Assembly: GCF_030315745.1 (NCBI RefSeq)
Contig: NZ_JASXSH010000006.1
Coordinates: 124,001-188,000 of the forward strand
Reading direction: 5' to 3'
Source of the DNA: Gordonia heveisoli
GTDB taxonomy: Bacteria > Actinomycetota > Actinomycetes > Mycobacteriales > Mycobacteriaceae
Length of the DNA: 64,000 bases
In this document: piece by piece, positions 55,296 through 64,000 of the stretch
Numbering within the stretch: position 1 is the stretch's first letter
How the letters are laid out: each line of letters begins with the position of its first letter
The notes under the pieces: generated by a model
Databases searched by the model: none
Seen by the model: the letters and a program-made list of their open reading frames with translations, nothing else
Told to the model about the DNA's origin: nothing
Position numbers and translations under genes: made by a program

Positions 55296-55871
55296 ATGAC
55301 CCGGGGGAAACGGCCGCTACACGTCGTCGACGAGCGCACCGACGAGCAACTCCTCGCCGACCACGTCACCGGTGACCCCACCGCCTTCGCGGCCCTCGTC
55401 CACCGCCACCTCAACTACCTCTATTCCATTGCCTACCGCACCACCGGAAACCCCGAAGACGCCAACGACGCCGTCCAGGACGCGCTCCTCAACGCCCACC
55501 GGACCGCCGGTCAATACCGTTCGGATGCCAAGGTCATCGGCTGGTTACACCGCATCGTGGTCAACGCGTCACTCGACCGGATCCGCCGCAACCGTGTCCG
55601 GCCAACCGTCCCACTGCCGGAACGTGTCGGCACCGAACTCGCAGATCCGACCGATCACACTGTCGCCGTTGATCTTTCCCTGTCCATCGGCCGTGCGTTG
55701 GATGTACTTCCGGCCAAGCAGCGCGCCGCCATCGTCGCCGTCGACATCGAGGGCTACTCGATAGCCGACGCCGCGATACTGCTCGGCGTCGCCGAAGGTA
55801 CGGTCAAGAGTCGTTGCGCACGCGGACGCCTGCGACTCGCGAAAGTCCTCGGACATCTCCGCGAGTGCTGA
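55296..55871 (+). CDS. sigM: ECF RNA polymerase sigma factor SigM
   Basis: A 191-residue extracytoplasmic-function sigma factor. Region 2 runs through DPTAFAALVHRHLNYLYSIAYR and the region 2.3-2.4 helix GNPEDANDAVQDALLNA. Region 4 has the helix-turn-helix DIEGYSIADAAILLGVAEGT followed by VKSRCARGRLRLA. The position directly before an anti-sigma gene and trxB-trxA matches sigM (Rv3911) of M. tuberculosis. The ATG at 55296 is chosen over 55239 because it gives a family-length protein. No convincing SigM-type promoter was found upstream. Confidence 0.88.
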   Translation: MTRGKRPLHVVDERTDEQLLADHVTGDPTAFAALVHRHLNYLYSIAYRTTGNPEDANDAVQDALLNAHRTAGQYRSDAKVIGWLHRIVVNASLDRIRRNRVRPTVPLPERVGTELADPTDHTVAVDLSLSIGRALDVLPAKQRAAIVAVDIEGYSIADAAILLGVAEGTVKSRCARGRLRLAKVLGHLREC

Positions 55872-55978
55872 CCGACGATCACAATGGAACCGCACCAAGG
55901 TCCAGTGCGTCCTAGTAGACAGCCCACCGACTACCGCTTGCCGTCCCGCCACCACTCGGACCGAAAGACTTCACGACG

Positions 55979-56695
55979 ATGATCCCGCCCGGAGCCCACA
56001 ACACTCCGCCGCATCCGGCGGCTCTACCCGAGCCGCCCTATTCCACTGAACTGCTGGCAGACCTGCATGCGGGGGTGCTCGCATCGGACGTCGCCGCCCA
56101 CATGCGCGTACGCATCGCCGCCGATGCCGACGCCCAGGCGGTGCTGGCCGCTCTTGATGCCACCCAGGCCGACCTGGCGGATTCCCCGGTCGACATCGTC
56201 GGGGCACCTGACGCGGTTCATCTCGCGACCGCGAACACCCTGGCGGGCCTGTCGGCACCCAGCGCTCCCGCCGAGCGTCCTCGCCGGTCCACCGCGTGGC
56301 TGACCGCGGCGGCGGCAGCGGCCGTCCTCATCATCGGCGGACTCGGCCTGGCCTCCACCCTCGGTCACGACGACGACACCGCCCCAATACCGACAGATCC
56401 ATCGTCGCCGGCGGCGGTGTCCCTTGACCGTGCCGCGGCCTTCCGCGTTCTCGGACGCACCGACAACGCCCCCTTCGACTCGGCGGCCGCCGTCCGCCGA
56501 TGTGTCGCGGCCAACGGGGTCTCCGACAGTGCGGTCGTCGTCGGATCCGGCCCTATCGCCATCGACGGCGAATCCGCGGCCATCATCCTGCTGTCCACGG
56601 GTGTCGCCGGCCGATTCGACGCTCTCGTCGTCGGACTCGACTGTGACACCGGGAACCCCGCCACCATCACCAGAACCATCGTCGGCGCCGGTTGA
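55979..56695 (+). CDS. probable anti-sigma-M factor (single-pass membrane protein)
   Basis: A 238-residue protein. A cytoplasmic N-terminal domain (STELLADLHAGVLASDVAAHMRVRI) precedes a single membrane helix near residues 105-125 (AAAAAVLIIGGLGLAS). An extracytoplasmic domain of about 110 residues follows, with two cysteines (RRCVAANGV and VGLDCDTG) that could form a disulfide. Layout and position match Rv3912/RsmA, the SigM antagonist in M. tuberculosis. A zinc-type HxxxCxxC anti-sigma motif is not present. It lies 107 bases after sigM. Confidence 0.8.
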   Translation: MIPPGAHNTPPHPAALPEPPYSTELLADLHAGVLASDVAAHMRVRIAADADAQAVLAALDATQADLADSPVDIVGAPDAVHLATANTLAGLSAPSAPAERPRRSTAWLTAAAAAAVLIIGGLGLASTLGHDDDTAPIPTDPSSPAAVSLDRAAAFRVLGRTDNAPFDSAAAVRRCVAANGVSDSAVVVGSGPIAIDGESAAIILLSTGVAGRFDALVVGLDCDTGNPATITRTIVGAG

Positions 56696-56830
56696 CCATC
56701 ACGAATCCGTGCACACCGCGCACGGTGCGCATGGCTTCGGGAACATCTCCGCTTACCCTTGTGTTGAAGCAGCCGTGACACCGACCTTGTCATCGGGGTC
56801 TGTCGCGCGAAGTCGAGCACGGAGGAAGAA

Positions 56831-57820
56831 TTGAGCCAGTCCGAGACCCAGCAGATCCACGACATCATCATCATCGGATCGGGACCTGCCGGATACACCG
56901 CAGCCGTCTACGCGGCCCGCGCTGAGCTCGCACCGATCGTCTTCGAAGGCACCCAGTTCGGCGGCGCGCTGATGACCACCACCGAGGTGGAGAACTTCCC
57001 GGGCTTCCAGAACGGTATCCAGGGACCTGCCCTCATGGACGAGATGCGCGAACAAGCACTGCGGTTCGGCGCGGACCTGCGCATGGAAGACGTCGACGCC
57101 GTGCGCCTGACCGGCCCGATCAAGGAGATCGAGGCCGGGGGAGAGACCTACTACGCCCGCGCCGTGATCCTCGCCATGGGAGCCGCCGCACGCTACCTCG
57201 GCGTCGACGGTGAACAGAAGCTCCTGGGACGTGGCGTCTCGGCCTGCGCCACCTGCGACGGCTTCTTCTTCAAGGACCAGGACATCGCCGTCATCGGCGG
57301 CGGCGACTCGGCGATGGAAGAGGCGACCTTCCTCACCAAGTTCGCCAAGTCGGTAACCCTCGTGCACCGTCGCGAAGAGTTCCGCGCCTCGAAGATCATG
57401 CTCGAGCGGGCCCGCGCGAACGACAAGATCAACTTCGTCACCAACGCCGGCGTCCGCTCGGTGCTCGGCGACAGTTCGGTCAGTGGTCTTCAGCTCGAAG
57501 ACACCCGGACCGGTGAGGCCCGTCAGCTCGACGTGACCGGCATGTTCGTCGCCATCGGTCATGACCCGCGCAGCGAGCTCGTCCGCGGCCAGGTCGACCT
57601 CGATGACGAGGGTTACGTCCTCGTCCAGGGTCGCACCACCTACACGTCGCTGCCCGGTGTGTTCGCCGCAGGCGACCTCGTCGACCACACCTACCGGCAG
57701 GCGATCACCGCCGCAGGCAGCGGGTGTTCCGCCGCCATCGACGCCGAGCGCTGGCTCGCCGAACAAGAATCCGACATCGAGCTGGTGGCCGACGTGGCCA
57801 CCGCTGACGCCACCGCCTGA
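56831..57820 (+). CDS. trxB: thioredoxin reductase
   Basis: A 329-residue NADPH-dependent flavoenzyme that reduces thioredoxin. FAD motif [10 protein letters not shown] is near residue 18; the redox-active CATC lies near residue 139 in [11 protein letters not shown]; the NADPH motif [10 protein letters not shown] follows. [23 protein letters not shown] closes the FAD site. The TTG start at 56831 is supported by GGAGGAAG just upstream. The thioredoxin gene follows 54 bases downstream. Confidence 0.95.
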   Translation: MSQSETQQIHDIIIIGSGPAGYTAAVYAARAELAPIVFEGTQFGGALMTTTEVENFPGFQNGIQGPALMDEMREQALRFGADLRMEDVDAVRLTGPIKEIEAGGETYYARAVILAMGAAARYLGVDGEQKLLGRGVSACATCDGFFFKDQDIAVIGGGDSAMEEATFLTKFAKSVTLVHRREEFRASKIMLERARANDKINFVTNAGVRSVLGDSSVSGLQLEDTRTGEARQLDVTGMFVAIGHDPRSELVRGQVDLDDEGYVLVQGRTTYTSLPGVFAAGDLVDHTYRQAITAAGSGCSAAIDAERWLAEQESDIELVADVATADATA

Positions 57821-57874
57821 CCGCACGCCGCACGGCACCGCTCAGGCACCGAAACGTCCAACAAGGAGGACAAC

Positions 57875-58213
57875 ATGGGTGCAAACACCGTTGTGGTGAA
57901 CGACACGACGTTCAAGGACACCGTTCTCGGCTCCGACAAGCCGGTTCTGGTGGACTTCTGGGCGACCTGGTGTGGACCGTGCCGGATGGTGGCACCCGTC
58001 CTCGAGGAAATCGCCCGTGACCACGGCGACAAGCTCACCGTGGCCAAGCTGGACGTCGACGAGAGCCCCGCGACGGCGCGCGATTTCCAGATCATGTCGA
58101 TCCCGACCATGATCCTCTTCGAGAACGGTCAGCCGACCAAGACGATCGTCGGCGCCGCGGGCAAGGCCAAGCTGCTGCGTGAACTCGACTCCGTAGTCGG
58201 CACCACCGCCTGA
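57875..58213 (+). CDS. trxA: thioredoxin
   Basis: A 112-residue thioredoxin, the cytoplasmic disulfide reductase. The active site is VDFWATWCGPCRMVAPV at residues 26-42, with Cys33 and Cys36 as the redox pair. The conserved cis-proline is in MSIPTMILF, and the final GAAGKAKLL is also typical. A near-perfect Shine-Dalgarno (AAGGAGG) precedes the ATG. It is probably co-transcribed with trxB; a strong hairpin ends the unit. Confidence 0.97.
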   Translation: MGANTVVVNDTTFKDTVLGSDKPVLVDFWATWCGPCRMVAPVLEEIARDHGDKLTVAKLDVDESPATARDFQIMSIPTMILFENGQPTKTIVGAAGKAKLLRELDSVVGTTA

Positions 58214-58258
58214 GTTTCCGCTCCGCCCGTCCGTCGGGCCGCATAACCTGCAGGTCAG

Positions 58259-58295
58259 GACTTCGACACCGCCAGTATTTGGCGGTGTCGAAGTC
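58259..58295 (+). terminator. 16-bp perfect hairpin after trxA
   Basis: GACTTCGACACCGCCA-like arms (58259-58274 and 58280-58295) pair fully around GTATT. It separates trxB-trxA from cwlM. Confidence 0.8.
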
Positions 58296-58337
58296 AACTG
58301 AGAGAATGCAGCCTGACAACCACGAGGAGACCGCGAG

Positions 58338-59525
58338 ATGCCATTGTTCCGCCTGGGGGACCACGGGTCGGCCGTAGCCGAGATCCGCTCCATCCTGGTC
58401 GGTCGTGGACTCCTCACCGCCGACGCCCGCCCGCCCGCGTCCCGTGGCCTGATCACCACCACCGACGGCTGGGCAACACCGGACGAAGTCTTCGACGAGG
58501 CGTGCGATCATGCGGTGCGCGCGTTCCAGCAGGAACGCGGACTGATCGTCGACGGCATCGTCGGCCCCGCCACCTACCGCTCGTTGCGCGAGGCGTCCTA
58601 CCAGCTCGGCGCGCGCGTCCTGCTGTACCGACTGTCGGCGCCGATGGTCGGCGATGATGTCGCCGAACTCCAGAACCGCCTGCAGAACCTGGGCTACTAC
58701 ACCAACCTGGTCGACGGAACCTTCGGCGAAACGACCCACAACGCGGTCTGCCTGTATCAGAGCGAATATGGCTTGGCGGCCGATGGCATCTGTGGCCCCG
58801 CAACCCTGCGGTCCCTAGAACGACTCGGCACCCGCGTCACCGGGGGATCGCCCTACGCCATCCGTCAGGAAGAGCACGTCCGCCGCCTCGGCCCACGTCT
58901 ATCCGGCAAACGCATCCTCATCGACCCGGGGACCGGCGGCCTCCACGAACTCTCCAGCGGTGAACTCGCCGAAACCGAATCTTCGCTGCTTTGGGACCTC
59001 GCCTCCCGCCTCGAAGGCCGGATGTCGGCGGCCGGAATGGAAACCTTCCTATCCCACGACGGCCGCGGCCGTCCCGCCGACGACGAACGTGCACGCGTCG
59101 CCAACATGGTCGACGCCGATGTGATGATCTCGCTGCGCTGCGGACACTATGAGAACCCCCAGGCCAAAGGCGTGGCGTCGTTCTACTTCGGCAACAGCCA
59201 CGGATCGTTCTCGACGATCGGACGCAACCTCGCCGGCTTCATCCAGCGCGAGGTCGCCGCACGCACCCCGCTGACCGACTGCCGCACCCATGAACGCACC
59301 TGGGACATCTTGCGGCTCACCCGGATGCCCGTCGCACTCATCGACGTCGGGTATATCACCAATCCGGAAGACCGTGCGCTGCTTGCGGATCCGAGCTACC
59401 GCAACGTCATCGCCGAAGCCATCCTGATCGCCGTCAAGCGTCTCTACCTCCTCGGCCAGGACGATCAGCCAACCGGCAGCTTCACTTTCGCGGATCTACT
59501 TGCCGCCGAAGAGCTCTCGCACTAG
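58338..59525 (+). CDS. cwlM: CwlM, amidase-like peptidoglycan synthesis regulator
   Basis: A 395-residue cytoplasmic protein: two peptidoglycan-binding domains (about residues 5-80 and 95-165; GLIVDGIVGPATYRSL and GLAADGICGPATLRSL) followed by an N-acetylmuramoyl-L-alanine amidase fold. The first zinc-ligand motif reads IDPGTGG rather than DPGHGG, and the histidine expected in SIHxD is replaced (SLRCGHYE), so it should not bind catalytic zinc. In mycobacteria CwlM lacks a signal peptide, is phosphorylated by PknB, activates MurA and interacts with MurJ and FhaA. The same position and missing catalytic residues fit. A GAGGAG site precedes the ATG. Confidence 0.93.
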   Translation: MPLFRLGDHGSAVAEIRSILVGRGLLTADARPPASRGLITTTDGWATPDEVFDEACDHAVRAFQQERGLIVDGIVGPATYRSLREASYQLGARVLLYRLSAPMVGDDVAELQNRLQNLGYYTNLVDGTFGETTHNAVCLYQSEYGLAADGICGPATLRSLERLGTRVTGGSPYAIRQEEHVRRLGPRLSGKRILIDPGTGGLHELSSGELAETESSLLWDLASRLEGRMSAAGMETFLSHDGRGRPADDERARVANMVDADVMISLRCGHYENPQAKGVASFYFGNSHGSFSTIGRNLAGFIQREVAARTPLTDCRTHERTWDILRLTRMPVALIDVGYITNPEDRALLADPSYRNVIAEAILIAVKRLYLLGQDDQPTGSFTFADLLAAEELSH

Positions 59526-59587
59526 ACACTGAACCGTGGCGCGGCGCCGTGGCCTGCCCACCGCAGAACACGGCTCGTCGAGGCACG

Positions 59588-60340
59588 CTATCGGTGTGAA
59601 CCGGTCACTGTCCGATGGGTCGAACATCCGACTGGTACTGCGGCGCGCTCGGCACCGGTGAGATCGAGCGCCGCCATCACCACCAGCTTCTCCAACGCGC
59701 TCTCCACTTCGAATTTCCAGCTCAGACCTTCGTCAAGCTCGAGGCGAAAGCGGGGAAACCGCGGATGACTGGACACCACGTCGAAAGCTGAATCCTTCAG
59801 GAACGCGGCATCGATCATGCATTTGGTACACAGATCCGATTGTGGGCCGTCGAGGATCTCGCGCGCCACCTCGACGATGGATTCGTCGGTCCACGTGCTG
59901 ATGTCACCGAACCCCGCATCGCCGGCGCGGACCAATCCGAATGATTCCACCGCGCGAACCCCGCGGCGGATGAGATCGCCGAGAACCGCATCCAGGAGAA
60001 CACCGGCGATCTCCTCGTGGCCCGGCTCGGTGCGGATACTCGACAGCAGTACCGCGTCGTGGCTTACCGGGGAAGTGGGGAAAGAACGCGACCGCGGAAC
60101 TCGGTTCGGCGGTGCATAGAAAGCGGTACCGACCACGGACTGGGTGGACGTCTCGATCGCGACCTGCCCACAGGTACCCCAATCCAGCAGGAGTCCCGAG
60201 ATCCAGGCCTCCTTGTCGAACTCGCTCTCGAAGGTATGGCCCGACACTGCCGGATCGACTTCCCAGAAGACACACCGCCGGGTGTGCAGGGGCAACGACT
60301 CGAAGAATCCGAGATCGAGACGCGAAATCGAGACGCCCAT
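59588..60340 (-). CDS. GNAT-like N-acetyltransferase (Rv3916c-like)
   Basis: A 250-residue protein. The N-terminal half (RCVFWEVDPAVSGHTFESEFDKEAWI) and the strand VGTAFYAPPNRVPRSR followed by LLSSIRTEPGHEEIAGVLLDAVL resemble a GNAT acetyl-CoA fold with a degenerate R/Q-x-x-G-x-G/A loop. The second half has CTKCMIDAAFLKDSAF. Position between cwlM and parB matches Rv3916c of M. tuberculosis. The ATG at 60340 gives a compact family-like start. A palindrome (60432-60444) lies upstream. Target unknown. Confidence 0.75.
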   Translation of the reverse strand: MGVSISRLDLGFFESLPLHTRRCVFWEVDPAVSGHTFESEFDKEAWISGLLLDWGTCGQVAIETSTQSVVGTAFYAPPNRVPRSRSFPTSPVSHDAVLLSSIRTEPGHEEIAGVLLDAVLGDLIRRGVRAVESFGLVRAGDAGFGDISTWTDESIVEVAREILDGPQSDLCTKCMIDAAFLKDSAFDVVSSHPRFPRFRLELDEGLSWKFEVESALEKLVVMAALDLTGAERAAVPVGCSTHRTVTGSHR

Positions 60341-60431
60341 GTCACCTACACCCACTCGACGTGCTTCTGATTTCGAATGACATTGTGGCACAACAATATT
60401 CGGAAACGTCGACACCCCGACGGCGGCTCTT

Positions 60432-60444
60432 TGTCACAGTGACA
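60432..60444. promoter_or_regulatory. palindrome TGTCAC-A-GTGACA upstream of GNAT gene
   Basis: A perfect 13-base palindrome 92 bases before the GNAT gene start and 54 bases past the parB stop. Its shape suggests a dimeric regulator site; none is assigned. Confidence 0.4.
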
Positions 60445-60497
60445 TTACGAGCGTGGACCCTGGGGTGCGGATTCTCCGACATGATGTGCCTATCGGA

Positions 60498-61592
60498 TCA
60501 CTTGCTCGGATCGAGCAGACCGACGATCCGCTCGAGATCATCTACCGACCCGAACTCGACCACGATCTTGCCCTTTCGCTTGCCCAATCCGACTGTAACC
60601 CTGGTGTCCAGGCGATCGGATAGGCGCTCAGCGAGATCCTGCAGTCCGGGCATCTGCATCTGACGGCGCTTCGCGGGCGGCTGTTTGGCGCTCGGACCAT
60701 CGCCGCGATTGGCGAGGGTCACCGCCTCCTCGGTCGCCCGGACGGACAGACCTTCGGCGACGATCCGCGCGGCCAGCGCCTCCTGCTCATCACTTCCGGT
60801 CTCCAGGGAGAGCAACGCCCGCGCGTGGCCGGCGGACAGGACTCCGGCGGCCACGCGCCGCTGCACCGGAATCGGCAACTTCAGGAGACGAATCATGTTG
60901 CTGATGAGCGGGCGCGACCTACCCAGCCGGTTCGCCAACTCCTCATGGGTGACACCGAACTCGTCGAGCAGTTGCTGATATGCGGCCGCTTCTTCGAGTG
61001 GATTGAGCTGTGCGCGGTGGATGTTCTCCAGCAGAGCGTCGCGCAGCATGTCGCCATCCGCGGTCTCACGCACGATCGCGGGGATCGCTTCGAGGCCGGC
61101 TTCCTGACTCGCGCGCCAGCGGCGCTCACCCATCACGAGCTGATAGCGCGCACCCGCGGCCGTCGGCGCGGACAGTCGCCGCACGACGATCGGCTGCATG
61201 AGGCCGAATTCCTTGATCGAATGCACCAGCTCGGCGAGGGCCTCTTCATCAAAGACGGTTCGCGGCTGGTTGGGGTTCGGTTCGATCTCGGCGGGCGGAA
61301 TCTCGCGGTAGACCGCCCCTACCTCATCCGCCGACAGCGTCTGGGTTCCGGATGCGGCGGTGTCACCATCCGCTGATGCGGCGCCAGTGGTGGCGTCCAC
61401 GGCAGCGTTTCCCGCGGCGATGTTTCCCGTGAAACCATCGGCCTTGGCGGGCGCTTTGCCGCCGATCACCACATCGGCTGCGGCCGACCCGAGGCGGGGG
61501 CCACCCAGATCCTCTGCGGGACCCGTGGGAATGAGGGCCGCCAATCCACGACCGAGTCCACCTCGACGCTGCGTGGTATCGCGCTGGCTCAT
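60498..61592 (-). CDS. parB: chromosome partitioning protein ParB
   Basis: A 364-residue ParB. The opening [14 protein letters not shown] is typical of actinobacterial ParB. The N-terminal CTP-binding domain contains [18 protein letters not shown] and [15 protein letters not shown] (GERRxRA motif). The HTH that reads parS is [23 protein letters not shown]-terminal dimerisation domain ends [27 protein letters not shown] precedes the ATG. ParB loads at parS and spreads as a clamp. A one-mismatch parS lies within this gene. Confidence 0.96.
   Translation of the reverse strand: MSQRDTTQRRGGLGRGLAALIPTGPAEDLGGPRLGSAAADVVIGGKAPAKADGFTGNIAAGNAAVDATTGAASADGDTAASGTQTLSADEVGAVYREIPPAEIEPNPNQPRTVFDEEALAELVHSIKEFGLMQPIVVRRLSAPTAAGARYQLVMGERRWRASQEAGLEAIPAIVRETADGDMLRDALLENIHRAQLNPLEEAAAYQQLLDEFGVTHEELANRLGRSRPLISNMIRLLKLPIPVQRRVAAGVLSAGHARALLSLETGSDEQEALAARIVAEGLSVRATEEAVTLANRGDGPSAKQPPAKRRQMQMPGLQDLAERLSDRLDTRVTVGLGKRKGKIVVEFGSVDDLERIVGLLDPSK
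61422..61435. other. degenerate parS-like site inside parB
   Basis: GTTTCCCGTGAAAC differs from the parS core at one base (A to C). It lies in the low-complexity coding region of parB. Confidence 0.5.
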
Positions 61593-61651
61593 ACTCGTCC
61601 CTCCGGGGTGTTCGTCACTACGTGTGGATCCATCATGCGCATAGCCGACAA

Positions 61652-62767
61652 TCAGGCCTGTGCCGCATCAGCGGCAGGGGAGCGGAGGGCGAGCTCACGG
61701 GCGGCATCGAGGTAGCTCATCGCGCCACGCGAGCCGGGGTCGTATTCGATGATCGTCATCGCGTAGCCCGGTGCCTCCGAAACCTTGACGCTGCGCGGGA
61801 TGATCGTGCTCAGCACCTTGTCGCCGAAGTGGCGCCGCACCTCGTCGGCAACCTGATCGGCCAGCTTGGTACGTCCGTCGTACATCGTCAGAAGAATCGT
61901 CGATACATGCAGCGCCGGATTGAGGTGCGCCTGCACGAGCTCGATGTTGCGGAGCAACTGACCGACACCCTCGAGTGCGTAGTACTCGCATTGGATCGGG
62001 ATCAGCACTTCCCGCGCGGCGACCATCGCGTTGACCGTCAACAGGCCGAGCGACGGTGGACAGTCGATCAGTACGTAGTCGATCTCGTACTCGGCGAGGA
62101 TCTCGTCGTTGAGGGCGTTGCGGAGACGATTCTCGCGAGCGACCAGCGACACGAGTTCGATTTCGGCACCGGCCAGGTCCAGCGTCGCCGGGACACAGAA
62201 GAGGCCGTCCTGGCTCGGGCTCTGCTGAATCGCCTCGGACAGGGTGACTTCGCCGAGCAGAAGCTCGTACACCGAAGCCACATCGGGAGCTCGATGATCG
62301 ATGCCCAGGGCGGTACTGGCGTTGCCCTGTGGGTCCAGATCGACGACGAGCACGCGCAATCCATGCAAGGCCAGTCCGGCCGCGATGTTCACCGCGGTAG
62401 TGGTCTTACCGACGCCACCCTTCTGATTCGCGACGGTCATGATCCGAACGCTCGCCGGGCGGGGGAGTTGTCCCGAGCCGCCTGGGGTCAACACCTGACT
62501 GGCCCGTGCCGCGGCCGCGGCGATCGGAGTGTCGGCGAACTGCTGGGCGACCGAACCGGTGGGACCGGTTTCACGTGAAACATTCTGATCTCGCTTCACG
62601 CTCTCCGAGTTGTCGACCACCCCAGAACTCCTTTGCCCGACCTCATAGCCGTTCGTGGTATTCGCTCCACCCCCGGCGTCGGGAGAGGCGCTCTGACCGC
62701 CACCGGCGATGTCGGCAGCACGCTTTCTATTCTGCGCCTTACGCGGACTCCATACCACTTTGCTCAC
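61652..62767 (-). CDS. parA: chromosome partitioning ATPase ParA
   Basis: A 371-residue Walker-type ParA (Soj). An extended, low-complexity N-terminus of about 100 residues contains VSRET, encoded by a parS site. The deviant Walker A is KGGVGKTT at residues 116-123, Walker B is in [17 protein letters not shown], and [11 protein letters not shown] follows. The N-terminal tail likely carries polar or membrane targeting. The GTG start overlaps the rsmG stop (GTGA). ParB follows 59 bases after its stop. Confidence 0.95.
   Translation of the reverse strand: MSKVVWSPRKAQNRKRAADIAGGGQSASPDAGGGANTTNGYEVGQRSSGVVDNSESVKRDQNVSRETGPTGSVAQQFADTPIAAAAARASQVLTPGGSGQLPRPASVRIMTVANQKGGVGKTTTAVNIAAGLALHGLRVLVVDLDPQGNASTALGIDHRAPDVASVYELLLGEVTLSEAIQQSPSQDGLFCVPATLDLAGAEIELVSLVARENRLRNALNDEILAEYEIDYVLIDCPPSLGLLTVNAMVAAREVLIPIQCEYYALEGVGQLLRNIELVQAHLNPALHVSTILLTMYDGRTKLADQVADEVRRHFGDKVLSTIIPRSVKVSEAPGYAMTIIEYDPGSRGAMSYLDAARELALRSPAADAAQA
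62568..62581. other. parS centromere site (inside parA)
   Basis: GTTTCACGTGAAAC, the exact 14-base parS core palindrome bound by ParB, lies within the coding sequence for the ParA N-terminal tail. Confidence 0.9.
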
Positions 62768-63507
62768 CGCTTCTTTCTACGATCGCGACCAGATCCACCG
62801 CTCGCCGATTTGGTACCCACCACAACCGTGGTGGGGGAGGGGAGGACATCGACGCCGCATACCTGCACCCGCAGCCCGCTGATGCCGTAGCGGCCGACCA
62901 CTGCGGCGTCGCGCTCGATCTCCTCGGCTGCCGACGAACCCTTGATCGCCACCATCCGTCCACCATCGCGAACCAGCGGCGCCGACCATTTGCTCAGACG
63001 CTCCAGTGGAGCAACGGCACGTGACGTAACGACATCGGCACCAGAGATGGCACTCAACACAGCCTTCTCCTCCGCCCGTCCGCGTAGAACCCGCACATCG
63101 AGACCCAACGCCTCAACCGTTCGCTCCAGGAAAGTACTCCGCCGCAACAGCGGCTCCAGCAGAACGATCCGGAGGTCGGGTCGAGCGATGGCCAGCGGAA
63201 TACCCGGCAGGCCGGCACCGCTACCGATGTCGACAACGCGTTCGTCGCGCTCGATCACATCGGCGATCACCGCACAGTTGAGAATGTGCCGGTCCCACAG
63301 ACGCGGAATTTCCCGCGGTCCCATCAACCCATGGTCGATGCCATCGGTAGCCAGGATCCGGTGATAGGCCACAGCCAGGTCAAGTCGATCTCCGAAGACA
63401 ACGACAGCGCAATCAGGCGCAGGGTCAGGGTGATCACCGACGGTCGGGGGAGCGTCCGCCTGGACGTTGTCTTCATCGTGGTGTTCGGGCACCAACAGCC
63501 TTCCCAT
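62764..63507 (-). CDS. rsmG: 16S rRNA (guanine-N7)-methyltransferase RsmG
   Basis: A 247-residue GidB/RsmG methyltransferase that modifies G527 of 16S rRNA. The SAM motif is [16 protein letters not shown] near residue 92; [13 protein letters not shown] follows, and [16 protein letters not shown] is characteristic of GidB. In mycobacteria loss of this enzyme gives low-level streptomycin resistance. A charged N-terminal extension of about 30 residues is present. The stop overlaps parA by four bases, so gid-parA-parB is an operon. Confidence 0.95.
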   Translation of the reverse strand: MGRLLVPEHHDEDNVQADAPPTVGDHPDPAPDCAVVVFGDRLDLAVAYHRILATDGIDHGLMGPREIPRLWDRHILNCAVIADVIERDERVVDIGSGAGLPGIPLAIARPDLRIVLLEPLLRRSTFLERTVEALGLDVRVLRGRAEEKAVLSAISGADVVTSRAVAPLERLSKWSAPLVRDGGRMVAIKGSSAAEEIERDAAVVGRYGISGLRVQVCGVDVLPSPTTVVVGTKSASGGSGRDRRKKR

Positions 63508-63536
63508 TCGTCTCTGTCACGGTGTAGGAGTCCAGT

Positions 63537-63550
63537 GTTTCACGTGAAAC
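63537..63550. other. parS centromere site 2
   Basis: Exact GTTTCACGTGAAAC, 30 bases upstream of rsmG, first of three in the jag-rsmG gap. Confidence 0.92.
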
Positions 63551-63582
63551 CGACACCACCGAACAGCAGGCCCGCCGCGCAA

Positions 63583-63596
63583 GTTTCACGTGAAAC
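63583..63596. other. parS centromere site 3
   Basis: Exact GTTTCACGTGAAAC followed by A, 46 bases from site 2 (start to start). Confidence 0.92.
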
Positions 63597-63625
63597 ACAC
63601 GCTCGTCCATGTCGTACGGGAGTCG

Positions 63626-63639
63626 GTTTCACGTGAAAC
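63626..63639. other. parS centromere site 4
   Basis: Exact GTTTCACGTGAAAC, 43 bases from site 3 (start to start). Confidence 0.92.
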
Positions 63640-63678
63640 GCAGCCAAACCACACCGATGTAATTCCCACCCGAGAAAG

Positions 63679-63714
63679 CAGTGAAGGCCCCGGCCTGAGC
63701 CGGGACCTTCACTG
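63679..63714 (-). terminator. hairpin after jag
   Basis: A 16-bp stem with one mismatch and loop CTGA, 74 bases beyond the jag stop on the minus strand. It separates jag from the rsmG-parA-parB operon. Confidence 0.65.
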
Positions 63715-63718
63715 ATTC

Positions 63719-63800
63719 TCTCTCACAGTGCGTTGTCTCTCACAGTGCGCAATCAAACGCCGGAGCAATCAAACGCTGGGCGATCGATCAAGCGCTGGGC
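63719..63800. repeat. short tandem repeats around the jag stop codon
   Basis: TCTCTCACAGTGCG occurs twice (63719, 63736), then a 16-base unit CAATCAAACGCYGGRS occurs twice (63750, 63766) with a third diverged copy (63785) that contains the jag stop. The pattern looks like duplication of the gene's 3' end. Confidence 0.8.
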
Positions 63801-64000
63801 AGGACCACCACACGCCGCTTGGGTTCAGCACCCTCGCTCTCGCTGACCACACCGTCAACGCCGGCCACCGCGTCGTGGACGATCTTGCGTTCGAAGGGGG
63901 TCATCGGATCCAGTGCCTCGCGCTCACCGGAGGACAGCACCCGCTCGGCGACCTCGCGGCCTAGACGGGCCAGCCGCTCACGACGGTCGGCGCGCCAGCG
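63788..64000 (-). CDS. jag: Jag/KhpB-type RNA-binding protein, C-terminal part (5' end outside window)
   Basis: The last 70 codons of a gene that continues past the right edge. The visible end has the R3H-type signature: RRERLARLGREVAERVLSSG, then LDPMTPFERKIVHDAVA, and a terminal RRVVVLPSA. This matches the R3H domain of SpoIIIJ-associated protein Jag (KhpB), an RNA-binding partner of KhpA, next to rsmG as in other actinobacteria. The N-terminal Jag_N and KH parts are not in the window. Confidence 0.88.
   Translation of the reverse strand, partial: RWRADRRERLARLGREVAERVLSSGEREALDPMTPFERKIVHDAVAGVDGVVSESEGAEPKRRVVVLPSA

Noticed and set aside
56739-56744. GGGAAC as a SigM-type -35 before trxB
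   Set aside because: No CGTC-like -10 at 16-17 bases spacing; a plain -10 (TACCCT) downstream is as plausible.

Overview
The window is high-GC, gene-dense actinobacterial chromosome. Its right-hand third carries the conserved block that leads to the replication origin in Mycobacteriales: pcnA - Nudix - DUF6049 protein - murJ/pseudokinase - sigM - anti-sigma - trxB - trxA - cwlM - GNAT - parB - parA - rsmG - jag. This is the gene order I recall for Mycobacterium tuberculosis Rv3907c to Rv3920c. leuS and the yqgE/MFS pair also match the other side of that origin (Rv0037c, Rv0038, Rv0041). The absence of mycobacteria-specific genes and the presence of a ketone-oxidation operon suggest Gordonia or a close relative. 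That placement is inference; no rRNA is present.

Layout. 1-3304: alpha/beta hydrolase (cut by the window edge), SDR oxidoreductase, methyltransferase, quinone-reductase-like enzyme, DUF2277. 3436-6038: a two-gene polar amino-acid-type ABC transporter whose binding protein is fused to the permease. 6039-12018: a catabolic-looking group (CoA transferase, two amidohydrolases, TetR, orphan branched-chain-type binding lipoprotein). 12046-12093: an extraordinary G15C33 tract. 12167-19558: leuS, OsmC, secreted CocE-type hydrolase, SdpI-like membrane protein and BASS transporter. 19631-29573: a tightly coupled five-gene operon (DUF4132, MoxR AAA+ ATPase, DUF5682, VWA, SWIM zinc finger), the least understood and most interesting system here. 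29609-37189: DedA, YqgE, MFS, a DxDxDG-repeat protein, EgtE-like PLP enzyme, glpD with a TetR regulator, and a lipid kinase. 37243-46244: pcnA to murJ. 46264-55049: an accessory insertion between murJ and sigM, holding a lipoprotein hydrolase, a frameshifted second CocE hydrolase, a PLDc_N membrane protein, and a Fis-type regulator with a Baeyer-Villiger monooxygenase and a MekB-like esterase. 55296-64000: sigM to jag, with four perfect parS cores and one degenerate one.

How genes work together. MurJ with its pseudokinase tail and the catalytically dead amidase CwlM are both lipid II / peptidoglycan control factors. SigM, its anti-sigma factor and the thioredoxin pair form a stress and redox block. 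The regulator at 50266 and the monooxygenase operon at 52288 share an inverted repeat (TGTSCCA-N3-TGGGACR) in their upstream regions, which points to one autoregulated ketone-degradation regulon. ParA, ParB and the parS sites form the chromosome-segregation module. No tRNA, rRNA, CRISPR array or insertion sequence was seen.
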